From NCBI GenBank assembly GCA_035236585.1, contig CP141132.1, forward strand, positions 22,791,945 through 22,855,944: a DNA stretch of 64,000 nucleotides, written 5' to 3'. Origin of the DNA: Warburgia ugandensis (Eukaryota > Streptophyta > Magnoliopsida > Canellales > Canellaceae). Position numbers and translations under genes: made by a program. Positions 49,667 to 61,602 of the stretch are shown one piece after another. Below the pieces are notes generated by a model. That model was given only the letters and a program-made list of their open reading frames with translations, did not search any database and had not been told where the DNA came from. Each line of letters opens with the position of its first letter. The stretch's first letter is position 1.

Positions 49667-52600
49667 GATCCACTCTTATCAGCGTGCAACCGCTTGGGCG
49701 GAAGTATCCGGAGTGATGTATAAGGAAAATGGCGTCATAGTTGGATGTGAAGGGTGATAAGCCGGCAAGGGGTGGCCCATAGAATGTCTTGTTGCTATTG
49801 AGGCCCGGCAGGTGGGGTCATAAGGTTGGAAAATTTGTCAAAACATGTGTGTCACGGGACCACGAGGACTAGTCTAATAAGGTTGTCGTTCTTGGAAAGT
49901 GACCGGCTGCCGGCTTCCATCGCATCTCCAAATATTGCTGCCGTGGCGATATGGGATATAGCTGCCTGCCTAAAAGCGTATAGACAGAAAGATGGCCATT
50001 CTGTTCGAAAGAAAATCAGTCTAGGCATGTATACCTCAGTAGTTCCATGTTACCCTCTTTTGTCTTTAGAGATGGCATGCTGGCATGGCACTCTGTGCGG
50101 CTATTTAGTACTTGAGAGAGATGAAGTGAGACGACAGTGATTTTCTCCCTTGCCTGTTGGCATCCTTGTGACATAGCTACGGTAGATTGTTTCAAGAACA
50201 AAGAGCTAAAGATTTCATTCCTACCTTGTTTCACAAGCATTTTTGGTCCGCGCGACACGTCGGCAAGATCAAATATGTTAACCCACAGGGGACCTTAAAT
50301 CCGTTCCATTAACAATGATTTTGTCTTGGTTGGATGATCGAAGTCCTTGATCCACCAAGCCTTTATTTCGGTTTATCCCGGAAAATGTTAACCGTTAATA
50401 TCTGTTGATTATATCCTGTGGATGTGGATCTCGTTTTGGGATAGCTAGGACCACGGTTTATGTAGGTCATCTGTTAATGGCCTACCCATGTGGGCTCAGA
50501 AGTTGATCTTCATATAAATCCTAGCTCATTCGTCATAATCGGAAAGCTAAAATTGGGGTCCACATGTGATGAGAGACACAGACAGGATCCAATATCAAAA
50601 CTAAAAGTAGACACGCAATAACTCCACGGATTCACCAAAACGTTACCTTTCTATGGTCAGTTCCTCATAAGTGTATTTTGGAAATTATGAAAAACATGGT
50701 GGAAAAAGGAATTTTTAATGGCACAATCGTAAACAGTAGAAGAAAGGGGAGTGTGTAGGAAACAGCAAAACAGTAAATAAAGTCGTCCAATAAATATAAA
50801 ATTCCGCCCAAAAAAGTCCATTACTGATTAGGGAAATGATATTTTCATGCCTTTGATTCACCTTACTCTCAGCTCCTGCCAGATTTTTTGAGCATTTACT
50901 GTTGCTTTTATGGTTTCTACCAGATCAGTCAACACTTTGCGACTACAAATACATAAAAAACCTGCAAGGGGTGAGAATGTTATTCCCAACTGAATATTGT
51001 TACTGCTTAATCGCACGTGCATGAGTTACTAGTATGCATAAAGGGAGTATCCTAGCTCCATCAAATGCAGGTTCCAACACAGATGGGCTGAGGCAAAAAT
51101 TAGAACGTCTACTGTGGACAACGCAATCCTATCAACAGTCATGATTGAATGATATTGAAATACCATCCGAATGCTGGAGTACATGATATCATAGATAATA
51201 TGATCATGATTCACGTTACTGAGATAGTGTTGCCAAATCTCCCTAAGCACACACGCCTTATCGCCATGTTGTTTTCCATCTCTATTCCATGTTTGACTGA
51301 AATTGACAATGGGTGTGAATTGTCTAAAGATCAACTACCTAACGAAGGTTACAAAAGCCGAATGCCATCAAAGGAACAACATTGAAGGTCCTTTGACATG
51401 ATGTGTTATTTTTACCTTTTTTCAAGAAACCGGAATAAAGATTTGCGAAAGGCAGAGAAAAATAGGTGAGATCCACATGTTTGATGGTCAGGTTCATCTA
51501 CATAGGTTTTTTCTGGTTTATTTTTTTTTACAAGAAAAGAATTAGGAAGTACATGACCCACTCATTCTCACCCACACACGCTTCTAAATTTAATTATCAG
51601 CAAAGGAGAAAGAAGTGTCTCAAACTTACAAGCATATTTTAGTGAAGATGCCGAATTTTCTTTAACCAACTACGCTAGACATTTCATGGCTCATTTGCAT
51701 GTGTTTATTATGGATTGTGTTGTAAGGAACTCCTCCATCGATGCTTCTAATCTCGTATACTGGTGAAGATTTAGATATTAGTTCATATCTAATGGAAAAT
51801 CTCTTCAGATCATAGGATTAGGACTATTTAAAAGGTGGATTTGGATGAATGTTGAAGATAAGGTCATCCAATATATATTAAAATGAGTTGTCACTCGCAT
51901 CTTTGCTTAAGATTAAAATCGTTGAACCTAAAAAAACTAAATGTAAATCATATAGATCATAAAGCCTAAGGGTTTTCAAGCACGCAACCTCTATGAATTA
52001 AGATGATCCTCTAGGACAAACATATCTGCTAAAATTTCAATTCCTATAAAAAAGGCAACCTAAAAAATGAAATTAAAGGTTTGGTATTCATATATTTTTA
52101 TATAGGAAGCATATTTAATTGACCAAGAGAAATAGTATATACTCACTCGGACACAACAAACACGCCTTTAAATTCAATTGATACAGTAAAATTTTGTGTT
52201 TTTGGAATAATTTGATTCCCAAGTGGAAAACAGTTTTAAAAAAAAGTTCCTATCGCCATGGAAATCAATTTTCTCCCATTTCTTGAGAACCAGGCAAATA
52301 GGCCCTAACAAAAAGAGATATCATGCCATTCAAAAAAATTTCAGAGATGTTGCCAAGAGACTAATTGGCTTGATTTTTTCATGCATGTATCAAATTAAAT
52401 TGCTCTATGAATTAGGGTCCAAGAGGAGGAGCCCCTAGCATGGATTTAGTTGGCGGAGCCCCAGAAAAAAGGAAAAAAGTAGACAGTTTCTTATTTTGTA
52501 ATATGGGGTATATTAGCACAACCCTAGGCTTATGTAGGATGAGAAATCTTCTTTATCTTATGGCAGCTCTTTTCAGGCCTTGGAGATAATGAAACTTGGA

Positions 52601-53613
52601 TGTACCTCAATTTAGAGAGAATCATGAAAATCTATTTGTTTCATCTTTTTCTATCTTCATGAGAGAGATCATGTGATTGAAGGTTTCACATTTTGTCTTC
52701 GGCCTCAATGAAAGCTATAAGTATGGGCAGATAGGACACACTCTAGGTCGTAGAAATTTAGAACTGAAATGGCATACTACACTATCAATATTCAAAAGGA
52801 GTTTGTACAGATGACCATTCTTGTTTAGCCTCATATTTCTACTTCATCCTTTTGAGAACAATTATAGAAGAATCTGTTAATGTATCACAAGAAGATGCGA
52901 AGCATAGTGACTAGGAAATGAAGAAAAAGATAATCTTTTTCATAGACATTATTGCTTAAGTAATCTCCATAGTTGATGCACTAAGAAAACTAGTCCCACA
53001 ACTCAAGATTAATATATTCTAAGTGGTTATCATCTTTATCTTTATCATTATCATTTATTATTTCATTCTTTATTGTAATCCTCAAGACTTGTAATATTGG
53101 ACACTTCTCTATAAATATAAAGGCTCTAGCTTCAATAGTAGAACATTTCCAAAGTCCTCTTTGAGCTTGTAGAAATGTGATTTTGTTCCAATTATGTAAC
53201 TATGTTTCCACTGCAAAGTTAATCTTATTTAAATGAAACTGATGAAGAAGATAAGATTTATACTATAGGTGCAATAGTAACCTAGAATTAGCTCTAAATA
53301 AGGTTCCAAGTGCCAACAATGTTCTAGAATCTGGCATCCATGACAAACATTGATATGTCAAGTCATAATGGAACACCTTTTACATAACCCAGGTGATTCT
53401 ATAATGGCTACTAAACATAGCCACCAAAAACCTTAAACATAGGTGAGTTTAGTAGTGTCCGAGGATGACATCCTCCAAATCATTTAGCTATAAGATGAAT
53501 GCTCATGGTAGGCCGCTTCCTTATGGAGCACATTCTTGCATGAGTCCCAACTCTTTTTATTTTTTGAACTAGTAATAAAGGGGTCCCAATTTTGTAGGTC
53601 CAATCCCTTTTAT
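49667..53613. other. GH3 upstream and intergenic region
   Basis: About 4 kb without a recognisable gene. The first kilobase is less AT-rich and probably contains distal promoter DNA, including a canonical auxin-response hexamer GAGACA at 50573-50578, about 1.06 kb from the ATG. Farther out the sequence is AT-rich. A 'CTATAAATATAAAGGCTCTAG' stretch near 53110 looks like the promoter part of an old retrotransposon LTR but has no boundaries. ORFs at 49826-50258, 51029-51385 and 52223-52438 have no recognisable domain and overlap on both strands. Confidence 0.5.
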
Positions 53614-53923
53614 TGTTGGGCTAGACCCGCATGTGATTCACACCTAAGTGAGTGAGAATAATATGTGTGTGTCTACACGTGTGTAATGTTAGGGACTGAG
53701 TGTTAGTGAGTGAGAGATTGAACATAGAGTGGGTTGGAGGAGGCATTGAGCCTCTTCCTTCTTTTCTTCCATGTAATCTAATTAGATAGTAATTCTCCTC
53801 TCCCGTGGATGTAGGCTTGATAGCTGAACCAAGTAAATCCTTCTCTCATTATATGTGTTTTTATCTTTATAGATCAATGATCTTAGTTGTCAGATTTACG
53901 AAACTGTGACTAGATCTAGCACA
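53614..53923 (+). mobile_element. 5' LTR of a short-LTR Copia-like element
   Basis: A 310-bp LTR starting TGTTGGGCTAGACC and ending TCTAGCACA, followed 5 nt later by an initiator-Met primer site. It matches, in order, the split 3' LTR at 58534-58752 plus 61175-61273: 'GGAGGAGGCATTGAGCCTC', 'GATTCTCCTCTC' and 'CTTTATAGAT' are shared. Confidence 0.78.
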
Positions 53924-53928
53924 ATAAG

Positions 53929-53940
53929 TGGTATTAGAGC
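53929..53940 (+). other. Primer-binding site, tRNA-iMet type
   Basis: TGGTATTAGAGC, one mismatch from the standard plant site, 5 nt after the LTR end. Confidence 0.85.
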
Positions 53941-54421
53941 GAGGTTACATTCTCAAATCTAATCATCAAGGTTGATCAAAATTTATGATCATAGCCCTCC
54001 TCACAAAAATATATATATATATATCTAGATTATTAGCAACTGACACTGGGGAATTGTTCATGATGACAACAAAGAATTTAGTCCCATTACAAAGATTGGC
54101 CATATCCGTTATTTCACAGAACAAACTATGCTGATCCTAAGACCAACAAAGAAGAGTTAAACCCCTAGATATGGGACAAACAGAGGCGTTGACATTGCTG
54201 ACAACAAAGAAGAAAATTTGAGAAAGAAGTGGAGACCAGTGAATGGTATAGATCACAACCCCAATTTATGAGCAAAACTCGAAGACGCCAAACCATGGAA
54301 GGTAGAAGCATGTAGATCTGATCAGAACTAGACTGAAAAGAAAAAAAAAATGATTGGGTGGGAAAGGAAGAGCAACCAAAAACACCCCATTAACGACAAT
54401 AATCACACCCTTGACAACTAT
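53941..54421 (+). mobile_element. Internal region of the Copia-like element, left part
   Basis: About 480 bp without a gag frame that I can recognise. It contains a short (TA) run at 54009-54023. A Tat-like LTR is inserted after it. Confidence 0.55.
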
Positions 54422-57134
54422 TGACAAGTGTTCAATTTTTTATAAAAAGTACCCAATTATAAGCCCATGTATTATAAAGTATATAGTTATTTGTAAGGCA
54501 TTTTTGATATTTTATAACACATGTATTTTTTACCTAATAATTCAAAAGTTTGATATTTTTCCAATTCAAAAGCTAATCAAAAGTATGTATATGAATTGTC
54601 ATAATTTTCTAGGATTTAATTACATTTTTTTATCTTTTACACGTGTTGAGAAGGTAATCCAAAGGTCGAGATTGATAGAGATGAGAGTTGAAGATCAAGA
54701 TCAAAAGATCAAGCCAAGGTCTAAATGGCATCAAACCAAAGTGTGCTCAAGGTTTAGGACCATCTTGAGGCAAGCAAAGGAAAATGAAATGCCTCAAAGG
54801 TGATTAAAATGATCCATTCAAAAAGCCATAAATTTCCATCACCTTTGCTTGAGAATTGGAGCAATATATGAGGTTTTATATTCCAATTAGGAAACCTAAG
54901 GAAGCTATGCTATTCAAGCTTTAAAGCCAAAGGACTTACCCATTCAAGCCATCAAGGAATAAGCCATCAAAGTGAGACATAAAGCCACATGGAGTCACAC
55001 TATTGGATTAGACTTTGCAAGTAAGTATCCTATGTTGAAAGTATGATTTCTAAGAGATAATTAGAAGGTTTTTTTAGTGATATTTGTAAAAGGTAAGATG
55101 ATCATGCATAGATGGACCAATCAAGAGAGAAATCTCACTTTTCACTTCCTATTTTCCATCCTTTCCACCCACCTAACTAGGGTTTCCACGAGGGAGCTAC
55201 CTTCCTAAGAAGGTGACCCCTTCCCCTTGCTTAGTTGTTAATTTTGGTGGTTTCCTAATTAGGAAACCCCTAGATATACTTCGATTCAAAGCACATAAAA
55301 AATCCCAAATACTTTCACCATCTCTCTTACCATTTTTATTTCCTTTTCTCTCTCTTTCCAAAAACCAATCACCACCTATTTAAGAGGGGAGGAACTCAAT
55401 GCTACCTTCCTAAGAGGGTGACTCCTCCTCCTTCTTAAATATATGGCAACCAACCATGATGTCATCCTTAGCTTATTCCTCCACCTCATCTCTCCACCTA
55501 ACTTTCTTACTTTGAAGTCCTAGATCTAGATCTACTTTTTCTTTCGAGATCTCATCCAATTGCAAACCCAAAGATTTATAAATCCCATCAATTTCATGTT
55601 GTTTTTCTTAAATAAAGGCTTTGCATCAAAACCTTGAAAGTTACACTTTAGCTTGGTGATCTCTAGAGTATTGGAGTTGGATTTCTTTTGGGCTGATTTC
55701 TATTGGATTTCTCAAGTTTTTTCCTATGTTTTTGCACTTCAATTTTAGCTTAGTACCTCATTTTATTACTTTGATTGCTTTATCTTCTTACTCTACTTCC
55801 TTGTTTTGATTTTGCCTTCATAGTCAAATTACTCCTAGATTTCCTTTATTTCTTTACTTCCAATTTGTATTTTTTTCTTATTTATTCATCAAAGATCCAA
55901 GTTAATTCTCCTCTAGTAGTGACAGCCAAAAGAAGGAAAGGCTTGAATCCTTGATTTCCCTCCTTGAATTTCACATTTTTTAGCTTGAATTTGGAACAAG
56001 TTCTAGGCATTTTTTGCCTTAACTAGCCCCATCATTCCAACCATCTCTCTTGAATTCTCTCTTAGATTTCACCTACATGTCATCTAGTTTAGTTTGAGAG
56101 CATTTGAGTGTCGGATGTTTGATTTGAATCAAGTTTCAAGTGTGGGAAGAGTGCATACTTTTCATGTTCTAATCTATGTCAAATGAGCACTATATTTAAT
56201 GTACTTTGGCATTCAATTAATAAAGTTCTTTGAGGATTATTGTTCATGGTTATTTCTAGTAGTAAAGTACTTTAAATATTGAGTTTTATCTTACATGAAA
56301 AGTGCTGGTTAAGTTGCTTTCCATGCTTGGTTTGATTTGAGTTTCTTAAGTACTTGAAAATAATAATTTTTCCATTTAATCTTCATGCTTAATTTTCAGC
56401 ACCTTATTCATCTAATTTGCTTAATTCCTTAGGAATCTATTTATCTTTTTTACGTTGCTTACTAAGTGCATTGATTAGATTGCATGTTAGTTAGTTTTTG
56501 CTTATTGAATTTTCATTTTAAACCCATGAACCATGAGCACCATCTCATGGTTCATGCACATAGGACTAAGGTGATTCCTCCTTACATCTTTATTTGTTTA
56601 GTTGATTAATCTAGTTTAACAATTATTTATTAGTTATTTTCATCTTATTTTATCAATTTTTAATTAGTTATTTTCATCTTAGTTTAGTTTTAGAAATTTT
56701 CCTTTTTGAGTTTTAGAAAGTTTCATTTTTAAAAAGTTTTAGATTTAGAAAAGTGTTAAATTAGGAAAGTTTCTTTTTTTAGTAAGTTTCCTTAAGTTTA
56801 GTAGCTTAGTTTCATTCATTCTAGTTTTGTATTAGATTCTTTTTCTTGAATGCATGTTAGTTAAAAAAGTTTCTAATTTCATTAAATATCTTCATTTTTA
56901 AAATGTTTCCTTTAATTGTAATTTCTAGTTTCATGTATATTTCCTTTCTTTTGTCATTTACTTTCCTAGTTTAAATTCAAATCCAATCCAATCTCTCTCC
57001 TTAGCTAAATTAAAGCACTTTAAATAAGATACATCCAACATACAATTTTGTGAGATTCCTTATGCAATCAACCTCTTTCGCATGCTAATTATGCATTGAT
57101 TCGTGCGCTTGCGAGTAACATTAAGGCTACACCA
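54422..57134 (+). mobile_element. Solo Tat-like LTR
   Basis: About 2.7 kb from TGACAAGTGTTC to GGCTACACCA, colinear with the LTRs at 25873-28687 and 33146-36233. Shared blocks are 'GTACCCAATTATAAGCCCATG', 'CACCTTTGCTTGAGAATTGG', 'CACATGGAGTCACA' and the terminal 'TTCGTGCGCTTGCGAGTAA'. No primer site or internal sequence follows (GCAAACATTCC), so it is a solo LTR. A 5-bp target duplication is not recognisable (ACTAT on the left, GCAAA on the right). The ORF at 54354-54803 runs across its left edge and is not a gene. Confidence 0.75.
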
Positions 57135-58533
57135 GCAAACATTCCTAAAAAAGAATGAAAACCATTTCCTAGGCGTAAGAAAATGTCCTTGGGGAAGATT
57201 TTTTGTAGAAATCAAAGACCCTTGGAAGAAAATGTGTGGTTGGCTTCCATACAATATCCATCTATCGCTGATCATTCCAAAAAACTACTGATGCTGAGTG
57301 GAGAGTTAATTAGTTAATGAAAGGGATCTGATCGAGAATTCTCCATTAAGATTGAATATCAACCAAAGATTTGAACATGCATGACCAGTTTGTGATGGAA
57401 CGATTGAGATTGTAAAGACGGTTGTGATAAGTGTGTTCCTTCTTCACCTCACTCTTCCACTTCTTCCTCAGGGGTGAAATCAAAGACAACTTCAAAAGGG
57501 TTTTCAATTTGTGCGAGCAGGGTTACAATGGTGGAATTAGTGAGCTATGCTGAGCTGACCTCACTGGTGGTTTGAGGATACTATTGGATGAGGCGATCAA
57601 GATGAAAGAGAAATTAGTAGGGCTGCGACACCCCTCATAGCTCCATTGTCAATCAGAGAAGCAATGGAGCCCCAGCGGAGCAACAAAGTAGCTTACTAAA
57701 GAAGGAAAGTCAAGAAAAAGGAAAGGAGAAAAGAAGGAAAGGAGAAAATGAAAGAAAGAGAAAAAAAGGGAAAGGAGAAAATATTGTTTGACACCTTGCC
57801 AAAATTGATAAAGGCACCCTTGTGCGGTCAGTAACCCTAACTTTAATAAGGACTCCCCCTGGGAGCAAAATCAACACCCTAAGAAAGCCCAAATTGGCTA
57901 GTGGACTTGGTGATAGCATAGAGTGGACTCGATGACAGCTAGAAGTGCATGCCTAGATGACAGTTGGTGAGTGAACTTGGGGATAGCTGTGGGTGAACTC
58001 TATGGTAGGTGGTGAGTAGACCCATTGACTATTGTGAGTGGATTTGGTGACTACTGCTAGTGTGCAGAGTTAAGAATAATAGCGAGATGACTCGAGAACA
58101 GTAGTAGGATGACTTAATGAATAGTAGTAGGATGGCTCGATGAATAGTGGTGATATGATTAGATGAAAGGTGCAATTTTGAGTGGAGTTAGTAACCATTC
58201 CGAGAGCAATCAGTGACCATTTTGAGTAAATGGAACTATAAGTGATATTTGTAAGCAGCTAATGAGGGTCAGTGTGAGAGGCACTAGTAGACTTATAAGT
58301 AGCAGGCTTCTAGGTTGTAAGCTTGTAGCTGCTTAAAGTATAATCAATGACCATTAGCACTTAGACTCAGTTAAGAGTGTTGAGCAAGGGGAGCAACCAT
58401 CTTCTAGGAAAAGCCATTGGAAGGCAGAGATTGGATGGGGAGCTACATAAAAGATATGCTTATAATTTAAAGGAGCTAAATCAAGTTGAAAGGATTTAGT
58501 ACATACTCCTCCTATAGGCATGGAGGGAAAAAT
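57135..58533 (+). mobile_element. Internal region of the Copia-like element, right part
   Basis: About 1.4 kb up to the polypurine-like GGCATGGAGGGAAAAAT (58517-58533). The part at 57940-58330 consists of loosely repeated phrases such as 'GTGGACTTGGTGATAGC', 'GTGAACTTGGGGATAGCTG' and 'GATGACTTAATGAATAGTAG'. No gag or pol domain can be read, so the element looks non-autonomous or eroded. Confidence 0.55.
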
Positions 58534-58580
58534 TATTGGGGTAGATCCGCATGTGGTCCATACCCATTTAAGTGAGGATC

Positions 58581-58615
<35 letters not shown>

Positions 58616-58752
58616 GTTGGGGCTTAAGTGTGAATGAGTAAAAGGTTGAACATAGCGAGGGTTGGAGGAGGCATTGAGCCTCCTCCTCTTTTTCCACGTA
58701 AGTTGATCAGATAGTGATTCTCCTCTCCTATAGATGTAGGCATGATAGCTAG
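58534..58752 (+). mobile_element. 3' LTR of the Copia-like element, left piece
   Basis: It starts TATTGGGGTAGATCC, equivalent to TGTTGGGCTAGACC at 53614. It is interrupted after GCTAG (58748-58752), which is the target duplication of the solo Gypsy LTR that follows. Confidence 0.78.
58584..58612. repeat. (TG)14 microsatellite
   Basis: Twenty-nine bases of TG alternation inside the 3' LTR. The matching site in the 5' LTR (about 53670-53690) has only short broken TG runs, so the tract changed length after insertion. Confidence 0.9.
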
Positions 58753-61169
58753 TGTGATGACCAGGGTTTTATATGATGCAAATTTCATAAAAGGGCAAGA
58801 TCTCTTGTTTTAGAAATATGAAATGCATGAAAATATTTTGTTATGAAAAACAATCTTTCGTATAAAACCCTGAGTGTCAAAACACATTTTCAAATCATAT
58901 AGGCATGACATAGTTTTAAATCAACTCTATTCCCAAGAAAGTGTTAGTCACAGCCCCAGCTACAGAGAGTAACTACAATCAAATATCATTCACTAAAAGA
59001 TAAGGTAGGGGTTTTACTTACTTGTACTTAATTCGGACGTTCTCTGTCACGGGTGTATCCTGTCCTTAAGTGTTTACTTGTATCTGAAAAATGTTAAGGA
59101 TTGGGTGAGTATACACTATACTCAATAGGAGTCTATTGCTACTAGTTTTACAATGCATGCTATGTTTTAAAATCATATGTCCTTTAAAGCATGTGCATGT
59201 TTGATCACTCATGTTCAATATTGATATTAAAAACCATTGTCGAAATAGAATACTGACAACTTAAAGAATAGCATAATCCATGTCGAAGGTAACATAGATA
59301 TCATAAACATAATGATATGCATAAGATGCTCAACTGAATCCAACTCATGGATATATGGTATGGTCGACCATCCTCATGTCATACCATATGCAATGCAAGT
59401 AAATCTTCGAAAACATAGACACACTATGCCCACGACCTCATCGCCGTGTGGTCCCCGGGTACTTAGGGACTCTGGGTCATAGCCTCCATGGGGCATATGA
59501 CACTTCGACCTAGTGCCGTGACACCAGTGGTAGTCCTTTATACCACATGCAATCGAAGTAAGGACATGCCTTTTTGGCATGGTACCCTTTCCACCTAACA
59601 GTGGTAGAGGCTGGGAGGCCACCCCGAACCTATCAGCATAGCGCTCACGAGCTTACTAGCCCAAATCATATATGAGCAAATAGGCAAAAACCTCTTTTTC
59701 AAAACATGTATTCTTTGGGTCCCTCACAACTGCCTACCCAGTGTCTTTTGGTAACCCTCAAGGATATGCATTTATTCAAAACTCAATAATCACAAATCAT
59801 GCAATTTATGCAATCGTTTGCAAAACATGCATGCAATGCATAAAATCTGCTCATGCTAGTATCGCATTCAAAGTCATAACCCTACCTAGAAGCCTGACAG
59901 CCTAGAAGCCTGTCAGCTCTCTCTGACCCGCCCTCATCGGCCAATGCTACACTTATCATGCAAACAAGAATCCTTTTTCAAAATATGTCTATGCATGTAA
60001 CACATGTCTTAGAAATATATGCGCAATGTATTTTTCATATGCATACTAAGTTCATTTATGAAATCACTTCATGCTAAACAGGTCATGTGCATAAGGACCC
60101 AACATAAGTTTATATAATATTAGAAAGGCAATCATGACTCAAAACATGCACTCTCAAAGCATCATGGGTTCTTTTTAAAAGTCTAGTAGCGATAGAACAC
60201 ATACTTCAAAACATCATGGGTTCTTTTAAAAAGTCTAGTAGCGATAGAGCACCTACCTGGTTTGATTGCATTAGTCCCCTTGTCCTCATGCTTTTCTGGA
60301 CATGGTTTAGGAGAAAAAGGTTAGCTTGGCCTATTTCTATAGGTTCTAGAACAGTTTACCTCACTACTTAGGCATTAAGGGTTCATTCTCATGCCTAAGG
60401 GCCTCCTAAGGTCCGCTGATGCATCGGGCCTTCCACCGACACACCGGGCCTTCCGCCCGTTCTTTCGTTTGCAGGCGAGTCCATGGACGCACTTGGTTCG
60501 ACCCTGTCGAACCAATACGCCCTAGGCACTTGCCCCGGGTCTGTTGTGGCTCCATAGAGCCCCATTTTGCATGGTTTTGCATGCAAAAACTTAGGGGAAT
60601 TCAACCTAAGACTGAGGGGGAGATGGGTTTGGAGGGTTTAAGGCATACCTGGTTCGTGGCCGAGTATTTTTCCACAGTTTTCTCCTCTTGCACACTACTC
60701 CCAGATGGGTTTTTCGCAGGGTTTTGGGCTGCCATTGGAGGCGCCCAAGAGCTTTATTTATAGAGCTTGAAGAGGGTTCTGGAGGGGGTTTCTACTGCTA
60801 TGGAATGGCGGTGGTTTCTCCCCTGCACACCGCCATTCTAAAAACCTCTAGTAGGTTTGGGAAGAAGGGGGGTGCCCGTATCAAAATGGGTCCTTGTTTT
60901 CTTAGGCCAAATTCGTTTTTTAACTTTAATTATAATTTTGCCCTTGAACTTCAAAGGGTCATAACTTGCTCATTTTAACTCCACTTTGAGTGATTCTGGT
61001 CTTGTTGGATTCCTTTCTCCAAGACGTACCTAAGGGTACCATTCTAAGGACCAAATTTTTGGGTCTAGTCAGGGTGAACAGTGAAATGACTAAAATACGC
61101 TTATCTCAAAAAGTGAACTGTTCATTACCAACATGGGATTTCAAGATTACAAAAAATGGAGTCATTACA
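58753..61169 (-). mobile_element. Solo Ty3/Gypsy LTR with 5-bp target duplication
   Basis: A complete 2.4-kb LTR in reverse orientation, from TGTGATGACCAGGG to GAGTCATTACA, flanked by the perfect direct repeat GCTAG (58748-58752 and 61170-61174). It is closely similar to 1348-3811; 58800-59000 is nearly a reverse complement of 3590-3790. It carries a local tandem duplication of 52 bp (60157-60260), and the 59860-59960 segment has no obvious match in the other copies. ORFs at 60395-61223 lie inside the LTR. Confidence 0.9.
60157..60260. repeat. 52-bp tandem duplication inside the solo Gypsy LTR
   Basis: The phrase 'ATCATGGGTTCTTTT', then 'AAAGTCTAGTAGCGATAGA', occurs twice, offset by 52 bp. 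The other two LTRs have it once (2560-2600 and 6775-6810). Confidence 0.85.
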
Positions 61170-61174
61170 GCTAG

Positions 61175-61273
61175 ACCATGTAAATGCTTCTCTCATTGTG
61201 TGTATGTGTGTTTGTCTTTATAGATTTATGCTCTTGGTTGTCAAATTTGCAAACCACAACTAGATTTGGAACA
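61175..61273 (+). mobile_element. 3' LTR of the Copia-like element, right piece
   Basis: It continues the LTR interrupted at 58752 ('CTTCTCTCATTGTGTGTATG', 'CTTTATAGATTTATG') and ends at TTTGGAACA, equivalent to TCTAGCACA at 53923. TTTAT precedes the 5' LTR (53609-53613) and also occurs at 61279-61283, a few bases beyond the expected end, so a target duplication is possible but not exact. Confidence 0.72.
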
Positions 61274-61431
61274 ACATTTTTATGATTGAGCTAACTCTGA
61301 ATACCAAAAACGAAGATCACACGGATGCTAGAATTTTGATAACCATCATTTCTTGTGATCAAAATTAAAATATCAGGCACTAGAGTCATCCAATATGAAT
61401 GCTTTTTTAAGTACTACACATTCAAAGCCAG

Positions 61432-61602
61432 AGCCTTGATACAATAGTAGAGTTGTCATCGTGTGACCTTGAGGTCACATATTTGAGGCATAGAAACCTC
61501 TTGCAAAATGCAAGGTAAGGCTACGTACTATTGACCCTTTGCAGTCCAACCCATTTCACAGACTCTGCATATGTGGGAGCTGCATGCATCGGGCTGGGCA
61601 TT
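61432..61602 (+). mobile_element. Au-type SINE
   Basis: A tRNA-derived SINE of about 170 bp with the Au order: 'GTGACCTTGAGGTCACA' followed by a degenerate Pol III box B (ATATTTGAGGC). Then come 'AACCTCTTGCAAAATGC' and 'AAGGTAAGGCTACGTACTATTGACCC', and the 3' part 'GTGGGAGCTGCATGCATCGGGCTGG'. Au is widespread in flowering plants. Mutations such as CGTACAATAGACCC to CGTACTATTGACCC show that it is an old copy. The 5' boundary is uncertain within about 15 bp. Confidence 0.85.

Noticed and set aside
53080..53230. Possible old Copia LTR promoter (CTATAAATATAAAGGCTC)
   Set aside because: It looks like an LTR TATA region, but no primer site, boundaries or partner LTR could be found.
54354..54803. 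149-codon plus-strand ORF
   Set aside because: It crosses the left boundary of the solo Tat-like LTR and is composed of LTR sequence also found at 33160-33560.
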